39,668 nt of DNA, taken from assembly GCA_030652315.1 (NCBI GenBank), contig JAUSAX010000097.1:1-39668 (forward strand), written 5' to 3'. Positions 1 through 7,236 of this stretch are shown piece by piece. The notes under the pieces were generated by a model. It ran no database searches. It had not been told where the DNA came from and saw only the letters and a list, made by a program, of their open reading frames with translations. Source of the stretch: Afipia sp. (GTDB taxonomy: Bacteria; Pseudomonadota; Alphaproteobacteria; Rhizobiales; Xanthobacteraceae). Position 1 is the first letter of the stretch; each line of letters starts with the position of its first letter. The translations under genes were made by a program, and so were the position numbers.

Positions 1-95
1 GGCGAAGGCCGGGACCCATAACCACCGAAGGTCATGATGATCAGCGTAGAACTCCCAGCCGATGGAGTATGGGTCCCGGCCTTCGCCGGGACGAC
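1..95. repeat. Palindromic intergenic repeat (REP-like), cut by left edge
   Basis: Two inverted arms of the same sequence, GGCGAAGGCCGGGACCCATA at the left and its complement ending GGGACGAC at the right, enclose about 50 bp. The same unit recurs at 2019-2135 and in variant form at 7970-8095. It follows the major tail gene, and its left end lies outside the window. Confidence 0.8.
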
Positions 96-119
96 ATCAT
101 AATATTGGCAACGCCGTGC

Positions 120-527
120 TCAGCTCGCCGTGAACGTCAGCGCGCCGGCGGACTCCAGCGAGAGGTCGAACGTCACCTCGCCGTTATGCTCGCCGGAAAA
201 CTCGAGGCTCGATATCTGGAACAGGCCTTCGATGGTGCCGAAGTCCGGCACCACGACCTGGCACGATTTCAGCACGCCATCGAAGAACGCCTGACGCACC
301 ATCGCGTCGGAGGCCGAGTCCTTGAACAATCCCCTGCCCGAAACCGATGCGCGCTTGACGCCCGCGCCCGCGAGCAGCTCGCGCCAGCGTTCGGTGGATT
401 CCGCATGCGTCACGTCGACAGTCTCGGCGTTGAACGCGATCCTGCGGCTGCGCAATCCGGCGACGGTGACGAAACCCGCGCCGTCGCTCATCTTCAGCAG
501 CAGGTCTTTGCCTTTCTGGGCGGCCAT
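120..527 (-). CDS. GTA/phage major tail protein (TP901-1 family, g9-like)
   Basis: The 135-residue protein is the tail-tube subunit that polymerises below the head-tail connector of a siphovirus-like or GTA particle. It begins MAAQKGKDLLLK and contains the AFNAETVDVT and SGEHNGEVTFD segments typical of TP901-1-type major tail proteins, at normal family length. I chose the ATG at 527 because AAGGAGAG lies just upstream; the open frame runs on to 599, but that extension reads through a repeat (574-658). It is the last gene of the minus-strand GTA series visible here, matching g9 of the Rhodobacter GTA. Tail chaperone and tape-measure genes would be expected to the left. Confidence 0.88.
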   Translation of the reverse strand: MAAQKGKDLLLKMSDGAGFVTVAGLRSRRIAFNAETVDVTHAESTERWRELLAGAGVKRASVSGRGLFKDSASDAMVRQAFFDGVLKSCQVVVPDFGTIEGLFQISSLEFSGEHNGEVTFDLSLESAGALTFTAS

Positions 528-573
528 TGGTCTCTCCTTGATATTGAATGCGGTGCAGGCCACGCCCACGGTC

Positions 574-658
574 GTCATGCCCGGCCTTGTGCCGGGCATC
601 CACGTCTTCCTGCATCATCCGACAAGACGTGGATGGCCGGGACGAGCCCGGCCATGAC
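574..658. repeat. GTCATGCCCGGC-type palindromic repeat
   Basis: Inverted arms start GTCATGCCCGGCCTTGTGCC and end with GGGACGAGCCCGGCCATGAC, with the ACGTCTT/AAGACGT pair inside. It sits in the 140-bp gap between the tail-terminator and major-tail genes. This is a known abundant repeat class of Bradyrhizobium relatives. Confidence 0.8.
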
Positions 659-667
659 GGAGAATGT

Positions 668-1075
668 TCACAACGGCTCCGTCACCGCGCGAAACCGCAC
701 CAGCGCGTGATAGGTGCGCCCGTCGGACTCGCGGCGGATGTCGGCAATCGAAAATCGCAAATTGACCAGCCGGTGCCCCTCGGGCGACAGCGGCGCATCG
801 TCAAGCGCCTGCAGCAACGCCCCGGCGATGACATGCGCCTCGCGATGGCCGCCCTTGCGCGACCAGGCGTGCAAGGTCAATTGATGTTCCTGCGTCTGTC
901 CGCCGTCCGACGACGCATCGATCAGCCGCGCTTCCCCGAGCGTGACATAAGGAAACTCGGCATCGCGCGGCGGTTCGTCGTAAACCCTGTCGCCGCCGAG
1001 CGCTGTGGTGAGCGCGCCGTCCGCCAGCAATGCGTCATGAATCGCAGCGCGCAGCGCCACGTTGGCTATAGTCAT
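668..1075 (-). CDS. GTA/phage tail terminator (DUF3168, g8-like)
   Basis: A 135-residue DUF3168 protein. Members cap the tail tube and join it to the head closure ring; in the Rhodobacter GTA this is g8. Family features visible are the N-terminal helix with ALRAAIHDALLAD, the VYDEPPRDAEFPYVTLGE segment, and the HAWSRKGGHREA motif before the last helix. The ATG at 1075 has AGGA about 8 nt upstream, and the gene starts 15 bp after g7 ends. Order g6-g7-g8-g9 is fully collinear with RcGTA-type clusters. Confidence 0.88.
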   Translation of the reverse strand: MTIANVALRAAIHDALLADGALTTALGGDRVYDEPPRDAEFPYVTLGEARLIDASSDGGQTQEHQLTLHAWSRKGGHREAHVIAGALLQALDDAPLSPEGHRLVNLRFSIADIRRESDGRTYHALVRFRAVTEPL

Positions 1076-1090
1076 GTAAAACGTTCCTGT

Positions 1091-1411
1091 TCAGGAGATG
1101 CGCACATCTGCATCGATCTCAATGAAGCGGCGATGGTCGCGCTCCCGGATAGCAACGATCCGGTAGATCCGCGCGCCGTCGCTGAAGCGATGCTGCAGCG
1201 TGAGCGAGAGATGGCTGCGCAGGACAATGCGATAGCTTTGCGTCGCGCCGTCGGCATCCGCTTCCACATCGCGGCGCGCGGCAAGCGGCGTCACCTGCGC
1301 CCATACCGTGGCGAACGTCGTCCATGTGCGGACCACGCCGCCCTGATCGTCGGGCGTCTCGACGGGTTGCTGGATCACCAGCCGCGTTTTCAATTGCCCT
1401 GGATCGATCAT
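1091..1411 (-). CDS. GTA/phage head closure (head-tail adaptor) protein, g7-like
   Basis: A 106-residue protein of the SPP1 gp16-type head-tail adaptor family, which closes the connector channel and receives the tail. It starts MIDPGQLKTRLVIQQPV and carries the family pattern GGVVRTWTTFATVWAQVTPL, then RIVLR and a final IDADVRIS strand. Its ATG overlaps the TGA of g6 by 4 bp, indicating translational coupling. Length is normal for the family. Confidence 0.88.
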   Translation of the reverse strand: MIDPGQLKTRLVIQQPVETPDDQGGVVRTWTTFATVWAQVTPLAARRDVEADADGATQSYRIVLRSHLSLTLQHRFSDGARIYRIVAIRERDHRRFIEIDADVRIS

Positions 1412-1977
1412 AGCGACAGCACCCGGTGCGACGAGATCATGGCATTGACGCTGGCCGGCATCATCGCGACACTCGAACCGATGGCGATCAGGCCACGGTT
1501 GTCATACCAGTGCGCCACCAGCATGCGGATCGCCTGCAGCAATGTCTGCGGCACGTCACTCGCCGACGCGCCGAAACCGACCTCGATATCGAGTTCGATG
1601 CCCGCGACGCTGCGTCCCGGCACCGGCAGCGTCCACGCCGGTGCAGCGAGGACACCCGCCGCTGTATCAACCACGAAGATCTCAGGATCGATCGTGCTCG
1701 CCTCATTCTCCGCACTGAACACGCGAACGGCGGTGAGCGCGCGCAGCGGACCGATCCGCGGCGCGATGCGTCCGCCGTCCGGCCAGCGATCAAGCACCAG
1801 CCGCCAGGTCTGCGTGATCTGGGCGCAGCGCGTCAGCGCCTCGACGTGGTTGCGCGCCGCGGAGACCAGCGACGTGATGATGGCGTCATCGTCGCCGTGC
1901 TCCACGCGCAGGAAACTCTTCGCCTCGGTGAGCGACAGCGGCTCGGCCGCCGGCGCGGTAACGAGATATGCAGGCAT
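1408..1977 (-). CDS. GTA/phage head-tail connector (gp6-like, g6)
   Basis: A 189-residue connector protein that binds below the portal ring. The N-terminal LTEAKSFLRVEHGDDDAIITSLV region is the hallmark of gp6-like connectors, and RNHVEALTRCAQITQTW follows. The start at 1977 has AGAGG upstream. In RcGTA-type clusters g6 directly follows the capsid gene g5; here the capsid gene ends 2.97 kb away at 4951, with other genes between. The lead-in region 1978-2206 holds a palindromic repeat. Confidence 0.88.
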   Translation of the reverse strand: MPAYLVTAPAAEPLSLTEAKSFLRVEHGDDDAIITSLVSAARNHVEALTRCAQITQTWRLVLDRWPDGGRIAPRIGPLRALTAVRVFSAENEASTIDPEIFVVDTAAGVLAAPAWTLPVPGRSVAGIELDIEVGFGASASDVPQTLLQAIRMLVAHWYDNRGLIAIGSSVAMMPASVNAMISSHRVLSL

Positions 1978-2018
1978 GGGTTGAAACCTCTGTGTTAGCT
2001 GGGATCACACTATCTTGC

Positions 2019-2135
2019 GTCGTCCCGGCGAAGGCCGGGACCCAGAACCCCTGTCGTCGCGATCGATAAGAAGAACCGCAACCGTCATCCGTTGAGGGCT
2101 TAGTGGTTATGGGTCCCGGCCTTCGCCGGGACGAC
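2019..2135. repeat. Palindromic intergenic repeat (REP-like)
   Basis: Inverted arms GTCGTCCCGGCGAAGGCCGG and its complement ending GCCGGGACGAC enclose about 60 bp. It marks the left junction between the GTA gene g6 and the inserted cassette, and is the same unit as 1-95. Confidence 0.85.
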
Positions 2136-2206
2136 CAACACTCACGATCGCCGCAGCCTTGCTCTAACGGTTGACAAAGCGCGTGCCACGAGGCTCAACC
2201 TTGCGG

Positions 2207-2977
2207 ATGATCCTGCCTCTTCGCCGTTTCGGCATTTTCGCACTCGTTACGCTCTCGCTCGCGCAGCCGTCGCATGCCATTACCGGCAGCCGCTCCGCGC
2301 CGAGCAGCGGCGTTGCGCAATCCATCGTCACGGTCGTTGCTGCGGGCGGCGGCGTCTGCACCGGCACGATGATCGCGCCGAACATCATTCTGACCGCCGC
2401 GCACTGCATCGCGCCGGGGACAGCCAATCGCGTGATCGACTACTCGACGAAACCACCTCAGCTGATCGCGCCGCAACAGGTCGCAGTGCATCCACGCTAC
2501 AACGCGCAGGCCATCGCGGCGCATCGGGCGACGGCGGACGTCGCGCTGCTGCGTTTGTCTGCGCCGATGCCCGGCAAGTCGGCTGCGCTTCTCGGGGTGC
2601 CGCGTATTCCCTTTACGCCCGCGTCGCGCTTCACCGTCGTAGGCATCGGTTCAACGGTTGCAGGCAGCGACTCCGGCGTCGGCACCGCCCGCGCCGCGCC
2701 GCTCGCTGTCACCGGCCAGCCCGGCACCTTGCAGGTGCGCCTGGTCGATCCGCAAACCCAGAACAGAAGCGCCGGCATGGGCGCCTGCACCGGGGACTCA
2801 GGCGCGCCTGCGTTCGAAGATCAGGATGGCCACAGCGTTATTGTCGGTGTGGTGAGCTGGTCGACAGGCGCAAACAATTCCGCGGGTTGCGGCGGCCTCA
2901 CCGGCGTGACCCCGCTCACACTATATAGAGACTGGATCGTGAAGACCGCGCGAAACTGGGGCGCGGCGGTTCCGTAA
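2207..2977 (+). CDS. Secreted trypsin-like serine protease
   Basis: A 256-residue S1-family serine endopeptidase. A signal peptide (residues 1 to about 24, ending PSHA) exports it. The catalytic triad is visible: His66 in LTAAHC, Asp111 in TADVALLRL, and Ser198 in CTGDSGAPAF; WSTGA follows, as in the chymotrypsin fold. A TTG start at 2171 in the same frame would add 12 residues ahead of the signal peptide, so I prefer the ATG at 2207. It runs opposite to the flanking GTA genes and is not a known GTA component. Substrate is unknown. Confidence 0.85.
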   Translation: MILPLRRFGIFALVTLSLAQPSHAITGSRSAPSSGVAQSIVTVVAAGGGVCTGTMIAPNIILTAAHCIAPGTANRVIDYSTKPPQLIAPQQVAVHPRYNAQAIAAHRATADVALLRLSAPMPGKSAALLGVPRIPFTPASRFTVVGIGSTVAGSDSGVGTARAAPLAVTGQPGTLQVRLVDPQTQNRSAGMGACTGDSGAPAFEDQDGHSVIVGVVSWSTGANNSAGCGGLTGVTPLTLYRDWIVKTARNWGAAVP

Positions 2978-3062
2978 GAGCAGGTTCCCGCGCCGGGACC
3001 TGACAAACGACGGGCGATCCCCTACTCTCCGATTCACGAAACAAAACCGGAATCTCACCTCG

Positions 3063-3117
3063 CTCGTCCCCGCGTAAGCGGGGACCCAGGCTGGATTCCC
3101 GCTTTCGCGGGAATGAG
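3063..3117. repeat. Short double-hairpin repeat
   Basis: Two adjacent small hairpins, CTCGTCCCCGCGTAAGCGGGGA and then ATTCCCGCTTTCGCGGGAAT, form a compact repeat ending in ATGAG. It lies between the protease and the next small gene and could also stop transcription from the protease gene. Confidence 0.6.
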
Positions 3118-3169
3118 CGGAGAACGTGTTTCAATTCAGGTTAATTCCATTCTAGCTTCGCCGACGGAT

Positions 3170-3457
3170 ATGACGATGCATCAGGCTCTCGCATACATTC
3201 TTCGATCGACCGCGGTTGCGGCGTTGTCCGTTACACTGACGGCGGCCGCGCATGCGCAGCAGATGGAAACAAAAACATCCCGGCAACGTCCGCAGGCGGC
3301 GAAGCCGGATCACACCGCCAGGCAGAAGCCGCTCGCGCGTCCGCGCACCACCATGTCCTGTTCTGAATTCGGTGCGGGCTTCGTGCGTATGCCGGGTTCG
3401 GACAGTTGCGTCCGTTTCGGCGGATCGGTCGGCATCGGTGTGGGGACCGTGCCTTAG
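3170..3457 (+). CDS. Small secreted protein with porin N-terminal motif
   Basis: A 95-residue protein with a signal peptide ending AAAHAQQ, a basic low-complexity middle (TSRQRPQAAKPDHTARQK) and a C-terminal block, CSEFGAGFVRMPGSDSCVRF, that closely resembles the first cysteine-bounded segment of alphaproteobacterial porins (C-x-GAGF-x-x-x-PG-x-x-x-C-x-R-x-GG). A full porin would continue as a beta barrel of several hundred residues; here translation stops 13 residues later. It may be a stand-alone family or a porin remnant. The ATG at 3170 is chosen because the signal peptide begins there. Confidence 0.6.
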   Translation: MTMHQALAYILRSTAVAALSVTLTAAAHAQQMETKTSRQRPQAAKPDHTARQKPLARPRTTMSCSEFGAGFVRMPGSDSCVRFGGSVGIGVGTVP

Positions 3458-3535
3458 GGCACGATCCCCATAGTCGGGATCGGTTTCCGGCGCTCGTAAA
3501 AAGTTTTCGCTACGGCGCGTAGCAACTCATCGATC

Positions 3536-3778
3536 TCAATGACGCTGGCCGCGATGCCGATACTTCTTGTGCGAATGCGCCGACGGCGAACGCACATAGG
3601 GTTGGCTGTAAGATTCCCGATAACGCTTGCGCGATTCCTCAAGCGCCCGCTGATAGCCGGGCGAGCCCATGATATTCGCCGCCCCGCCGCCGCGCGCGGA
3701 GGCCGGGGTGACGCTTGGGAGCGCCAACGAGATCAGAAGACAAGAAAATACCGCGGCCAGCCTCGTGCAACAGCTCAT
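3536..3778 (-). CDS. Small secreted hypothetical protein
   Basis: An 80-residue protein with a clear signal peptide (hydrophobic AAVFSCLLISLALP, cleavage after ASA near residue 28). The mature part is short, basic and Tyr/Arg-rich, with YQRALEESRKRYRESYSQPY and a His-rich tail. AGAGG lies upstream of the ATG. I recognise no family. It is the only small gene in the cassette sharing the GTA direction apart from the porin gene. Confidence 0.5.
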   Translation of the reverse strand: MSCCTRLAAVFSCLLISLALPSVTPASARGGGAANIMGSPGYQRALEESRKRYRESYSQPYVRSPSAHSHKKYRHRGQRH

Positions 3779-3893
3779 GTTCGGCCTCTGCGCATACCAG
3801 TTCCGGATGACAACCTTGCGCCGCCCGGAATGTTCCGCTGCCGCAATGGGCGCAGCAAGCGATGAGGCGGCGTAGCCGCGTGAAGCCCGCAGA

Positions 3894-4751
3894 TCAGCCG
3901 CCGAATTTGTAATTCAAGCCGATCCGCACGATGTTCAGGTTGGTCGTGAAGTTTGCGGAATAGGATGCCGGCGTCGTTCCAGGCACCGAGGTTATTGCAA
4001 CCGCGTTCACAGTCTCCTTGAAGTGCGCGAAAAGATACTCGCCCTTCACGGACCATTTCTGCCCAAGCGCGTATTCAAGCCCGCCACCCACCGTCCAACC
4101 CGGAGTAATGCCGTTTGATGCCCCGGAAAAACACAGATCTGGAGCTGCGTTAATGCTGCCGCAAGCGAACGTGTAGGGCACTCCATTGGGACCAAGCAAT
4201 CCTCCAGCGAAGCCTGAGTTGGGTACGGTGGAGGTGGACGCCACGTTGTTCAGGTGAGCGTAGGCAAAGCCGCCGGTAGCGTAGATCAGCAGCCTGTCGC
4301 TGGCCAGATAACCGAGCCGGGCGCGCACCGTGCCGAAATAGTCGATACTCTGGCTTGCCGTGGTCGATACTTGCCCGGCTAAATACGAAGTCGTGCCGCT
4401 CCCATCAATGCCCGCGCCCTGGAAGTCCGCTTCAAAGCCAGCCACCAATCTCGAGGCGAACTGATAATTGTAGCCGACCTGAATGCCGCCGAGCGCTCCG
4501 GAGGAGCGATTGCGGTCGCCGTTGGCTGAGATCGGGAAGAAGTTCGGGGCAGAAAACGTAAACGCCATAAGCGCATCGTTCGGCGCATAGCCAACATCCG
4601 TTTTGCCCCAGCCGCCACCCACATTGAGACCGGCGTACCAGCCGCTCCAGTTCGACACCGGTGCAGGCGCCGCCTTGCGTATGAGATCGGCACCTTGCGC
4701 GGTGGATGCCGCCCCGAGCGTCAAGATTGCGGCGATCAACAAGTGCTTCAT
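3894..4751 (-). CDS. Outer membrane beta-barrel protein (Omp25/Omp31/RopB family)
   Basis: A 285-residue outer membrane protein. The signal peptide ends AQGAD, followed by the family lead-in WSGWYAGLNVGGGWG. GALGGIQVGYNYQ, VAGFEADFQG, DYFGTVRARLGYL, LIYATGGFAYA and VGGGLEYAL are the successive strands of this 8-stranded barrel, ending IVRIGLNYKFGG with the aromatic/Gly C-terminus. Such proteins are abundant structural and surface proteins in rhizobia and Brucella. It lies between GTA genes g5 and g6, which is unexpected. Confidence 0.9.
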   Translation of the reverse strand: MKHLLIAAILTLGAASTAQGADLIRKAAPAPVSNWSGWYAGLNVGGGWGKTDVGYAPNDALMAFTFSAPNFFPISANGDRNRSSGALGGIQVGYNYQFASRLVAGFEADFQGAGIDGSGTTSYLAGQVSTTASQSIDYFGTVRARLGYLASDRLLIYATGGFAYAHLNNVASTSTVPNSGFAGGLLGPNGVPYTFACGSINAAPDLCFSGASNGITPGWTVGGGLEYALGQKWSVKGEYLFAHFKETVNAVAITSVPGTTPASYSANFTTNLNIVRIGLNYKFGG

Positions 4752-4895
4752 GAAATGCCCCCTCGGAAATATCGCAACTGTAAAGCATCATTCTAGGTCG
4801 AGTCTGCGGGCATCGGATGTAGCAGCCGCGCAACACCCGGAGGATTCAAGGATATGCTGCGGTAAAACAGTAGCGCGCCATTGGACTTCATTGAA

Positions 4896-4915
4896 TGGCC
4901 GGGTGATCCCGGCCA
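4896..4915. other. Small perfect hairpin after the capsid gene
   Basis: TGGCCGGG and CCCGGCCA pair around a 4-nt loop, 35 nt beyond the capsid stop on the minus strand. There is no following T-run, so it is at best a weak terminator or a repeat remnant. Confidence 0.4.
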
Positions 4916-4950
4916 CCCACATCGTCATTTTCCCTGCCTGCTCGCAGCCC

Positions 4951-6222
4951 TCAGCTCGCCGCGAACTTGACCAGCTTGATGGCGTCGAAATCCTGAACGC
5001 CGCCGCCGACGCGCTTGGTGGTGTAGAACAGCACGTAGGGCTTGGCGGAATACGGATCGCGCAGCACGCGCACGCCGAGACGATCCACGATCAGATAGCC
5101 GCGGCGGAAATCCCCGAACGCGATCGACAGCGAGTTCGCGCCGATATCCGGCATATCCTCGGCCTCAATGAGCGGGAACGTCATCAGCGATGCGCGTCCC
5201 CCCGCCTGCGCCGGAGGCTGCCAGAGATACGCCCCGCCCGAGTCCTTGAACTTGCGGATCGCCGCCTGCGTCTTGCGGTTCATCACGAAGTTACCGTTCT
5301 GGCGATAGCCTGCCTTCAGCGCGTAAATCGTATCGACCAGCACGTCGGACGGATTGCTCGATGGAAACGCGCCCGCCGAGCCGCTTGCGACATAGCCAAG
5401 ATTGCCCCAGGTCCACGAGCCGTTGGCGACCGCGGTATAGTTCAGGAAGCCCTTCGGCTTGTTGCTGCCGTCGCCGTTGACGAAAGCCGCGCCCTCCTGC
5501 ACTGCGAAGGTCAGCTCGACTTCGGAGGCGATCCACTCGTCGATGTTCACCGCCGAGTCGTCGAGCAGCGTCGCGGTCGCGGCCGGCATGGCGTAAAGCT
5601 CCATCGCCGGAAAGCTCAAGGCATCGAGCGTCGGCGACGTGGTCTGCGAACGCGCGTCGGTCTCGCCGACCCAGCCGGTCGCGGGGCCCGCGGTCATGAA
5701 CGGCTTCTTGTAGACGTTGCCGGAGATCTCCCGCACGCTTGAGATGGCGCGGATCGGCGAGATCGCGGCGAGCCGCGAGCCGATCTCCTGCTCGAGCTGC
5801 GCCGGCACCAGATAGCCGCCGTCGGCATTGGAGCCGACCGACAGCGCCTTGGTCTCCATCAGGCGCAGACCCGAACTCTCGCCCTGGCGCACATAAGCAT
5901 CGAACGCGCTCTTGTGCTCGCGCGCCGAGGGATCAGTGAAGCGCGCGCGGCCGCCGTCGAGCCGGCCCCCTTCAAGCAAAGGACGTGCGCTCTTCAATGC
6001 GAGATCGTCGATCCGCTTCATCTGCGCGTCGAGCGCGCCGTTGATGCGATCGACCTTCTCGTCGAGCAGCACATCGACGCGGCGGCCGACAGCAGCAAGC
6101 CGCTCGTCGTTCGAGGCCTTGAACTCCTCGAACATCGCCATGATGGCGTCGTGCTCGCCGCGCGCGGCGGACGAGATGCCGGACTTATGCTCCGGCGCGG
6201 TGTCGTGGATGTCGTAGTCCAT
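4951..6222 (-). CDS. GTA/phage major capsid protein (HK97 family, g5-like)
   Basis: A 423-residue HK97-fold capsid protein. Residues about 23-80 form the coiled-coil scaffolding (delta) domain normally removed by the prohead protease. The mature part begins near METKALSVGSNADGGYLVP (residues about 122-140), the classic start of this family, followed by an E-loop/P-domain region ending KLVKFAAS. The ATG at 6222 is preceded by AGGAGAA; the open frame continues upstream only through the terminator at 6270-6296. It is g5 of an RcGTA-type cluster, separated from the protease gene by the toxin-like pair and from g6 by the cassette. Confidence 0.93.
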   Translation of the reverse strand: MDYDIHDTAPEHKSGISSAARGEHDAIMAMFEEFKASNDERLAAVGRRVDVLLDEKVDRINGALDAQMKRIDDLALKSARPLLEGGRLDGGRARFTDPSAREHKSAFDAYVRQGESSGLRLMETKALSVGSNADGGYLVPAQLEQEIGSRLAAISPIRAISSVREISGNVYKKPFMTAGPATGWVGETDARSQTTSPTLDALSFPAMELYAMPAATATLLDDSAVNIDEWIASEVELTFAVQEGAAFVNGDGSNKPKGFLNYTAVANGSWTWGNLGYVASGSAGAFPSSNPSDVLVDTIYALKAGYRQNGNFVMNRKTQAAIRKFKDSGGAYLWQPPAQAGGRASLMTFPLIEAEDMPDIGANSLSIAFGDFRRGYLIVDRLGVRVLRDPYSAKPYVLFYTTKRVGGGVQDFDAIKLVKFAAS

Positions 6223-6269
6223 ATGGTTCTCCTGGGGTGGGATCGGGTTGAAAGTGAAAATGCGCAAAC

Positions 6270-6296
6270 AAAAACGCCGCCCGAAGGGGCGGCGGC
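6270..6296 (-). terminator. Strong intrinsic terminator upstream of the capsid gene
   Basis: On the minus strand an 8-bp perfect stem CGCCGCCC / GGGCGGCG with a CTTC loop is followed at once by GTTTTTGTTT. It lies after the possible immunity gene and about 48 nt before the capsid start. As read, it would stop transcription coming from the terminase, portal and protease genes before the capsid unless antitermination or a separate promoter acts. Confidence 0.82.
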
Positions 6297-6403
6297 GGGA
6301 ACTGAATTTAGGATTATCGCCTTGGGCGGGTTGGCTGTGGTCAGCGAACACGACGTCGATCTTGTCCAAAGACGCTGGCAACATCCGTACCGGACGAAGC
6401 AAA

Positions 6404-6772
6404 TTACCCCAAAACAATTAGAATGTGTTCCGGCTCCATTGGATGGTCCCTCCAAATTCTGACGCGCGTGAAATTCCCACTGACATCACAACGCAGCAAA
6501 ACTTGTTTCTCGGAAGTCGATACTTCAACAACTCGCCTCGGTGTATCGAGAATTCCGTCAAATGCGGGTTCAGTGCCTGGAGCGTCTCCTGTTGAACTGG
6601 AAACGATCAACTCGGTCTCGCCATCTGCAAACATGAGACAACCGGTAACGATGCAGGATCGCGTCCACCAGAGACTTACAGACCTTCGATCGATTTCCGG
6701 TAACACTTCGACGCTCCTGTCGGAGATGAAGAACATCGAGTTTGGAGGAGAAACCGCGATTGTGTGCTTCAT
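6404..6772 (-). CDS. Hypothetical protein, candidate immunity protein
   Basis: A 122-residue acidic protein with no recognised fold. It has a strand-rich pattern (EVLPEIDRRSVSLWW, ELIVSSSTGD, RRVVEVSTSEKQVLLRCDV, RVRIWRDHP) and ends EPEHILIVLG. It directly follows the frameshifted toxin-like gene and is followed by a terminator. A GTG at 6781 would start it 9 nt earlier and overlaps a TGA in another frame as GTGA. The stretch is visibly richer in A and T than neighbouring GTA genes, which suggests recent acquisition. The immunity role is inferred only from position and size. Confidence 0.6.
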   Translation of the reverse strand: MKHTIAVSPPNSMFFISDRSVEVLPEIDRRSVSLWWTRSCIVTGCLMFADGETELIVSSSTGDAPGTEPAFDGILDTPRRVVEVSTSEKQVLLRCDVSGNFTRVRIWRDHPMEPEHILIVLG

Positions 6773-6788
6773 ATTCGTCACTTTGACT

Positions 6789-7236
6789 TCAAATTATTGA
6801 CGTGGCCGCCTTGGCTCCAGCTACACGACATACATTGCGGGTAGGTAAGCTACCAGTTGTAGATTGATCGAAGACTTTCCTTGTTTCAGGTGACAAGTCC
6901 CATTTCGAGTACACTCCTTTTGGCATTTCATGATGGCCTTTAGCCGCGTAGTCGGGCCGTCCATCAATGTCTGTTATCGGCTTGCCGCCACCAGCAGCTT
7001 GAACGAGGCTTGAGGCTTGAGCCTTCATCCGTCCATCGGCCGCTCTCCTCGCCGAAGCCCTTTGGAACGCGCAACTGGTCCACACGAAATTTCTGCTCCA
7101 GCGCCGCGTAAACCGTCGCCGGGTCCGTGCCGGGCGTAAGGAAGCGCGCGGCGTCGGGACAAATCCAGCGGTGCGCATCGGACCGCATGAAGCGCTCGCG
7201 CTGATGCGCGTCGAAAGCGTCTCGATATCGCGACAT
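6789..7236 (-). pseudogene. Toxin-like gene in GTA cluster, frameshifted by 7-bp duplication
   Basis: The ATG at 7236 overlaps the stop of the protease gene as TGATG. The first frame reads MSRYRDAFDAHQRERFMRSD, then DQLRVPKGFGEESGRWTDEG, a linker type common before variable C-terminal domains in phage-associated proteins. It then runs out of frame. The next frame continues with DYAAKGHHEMPKGVYSKW and SPETRKVFDQSTTG, a His-His, nuclease- or toxin-like domain. The switch falls exactly at a 7-bp tandem duplication (GAGGCTT twice, 7005-7018). Removing one copy restores a single 146-residue frame. The domain identity is tentative; the frameshift is directly seen. Confidence 0.7.

Noticed and set aside
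548..1984. Long open frame on the plus strand
   Set aside because: It runs opposite to four clear GTA genes, is Arg/Ala-rich, has no family features and crosses a repeat. It is a GC-rich shadow.
4603..5742. Long plus-strand frame over the capsid and porin genes
   Set aside because: Antisense to two well-supported genes; sequence has the Arg/His/Ala bias of a shadow frame.
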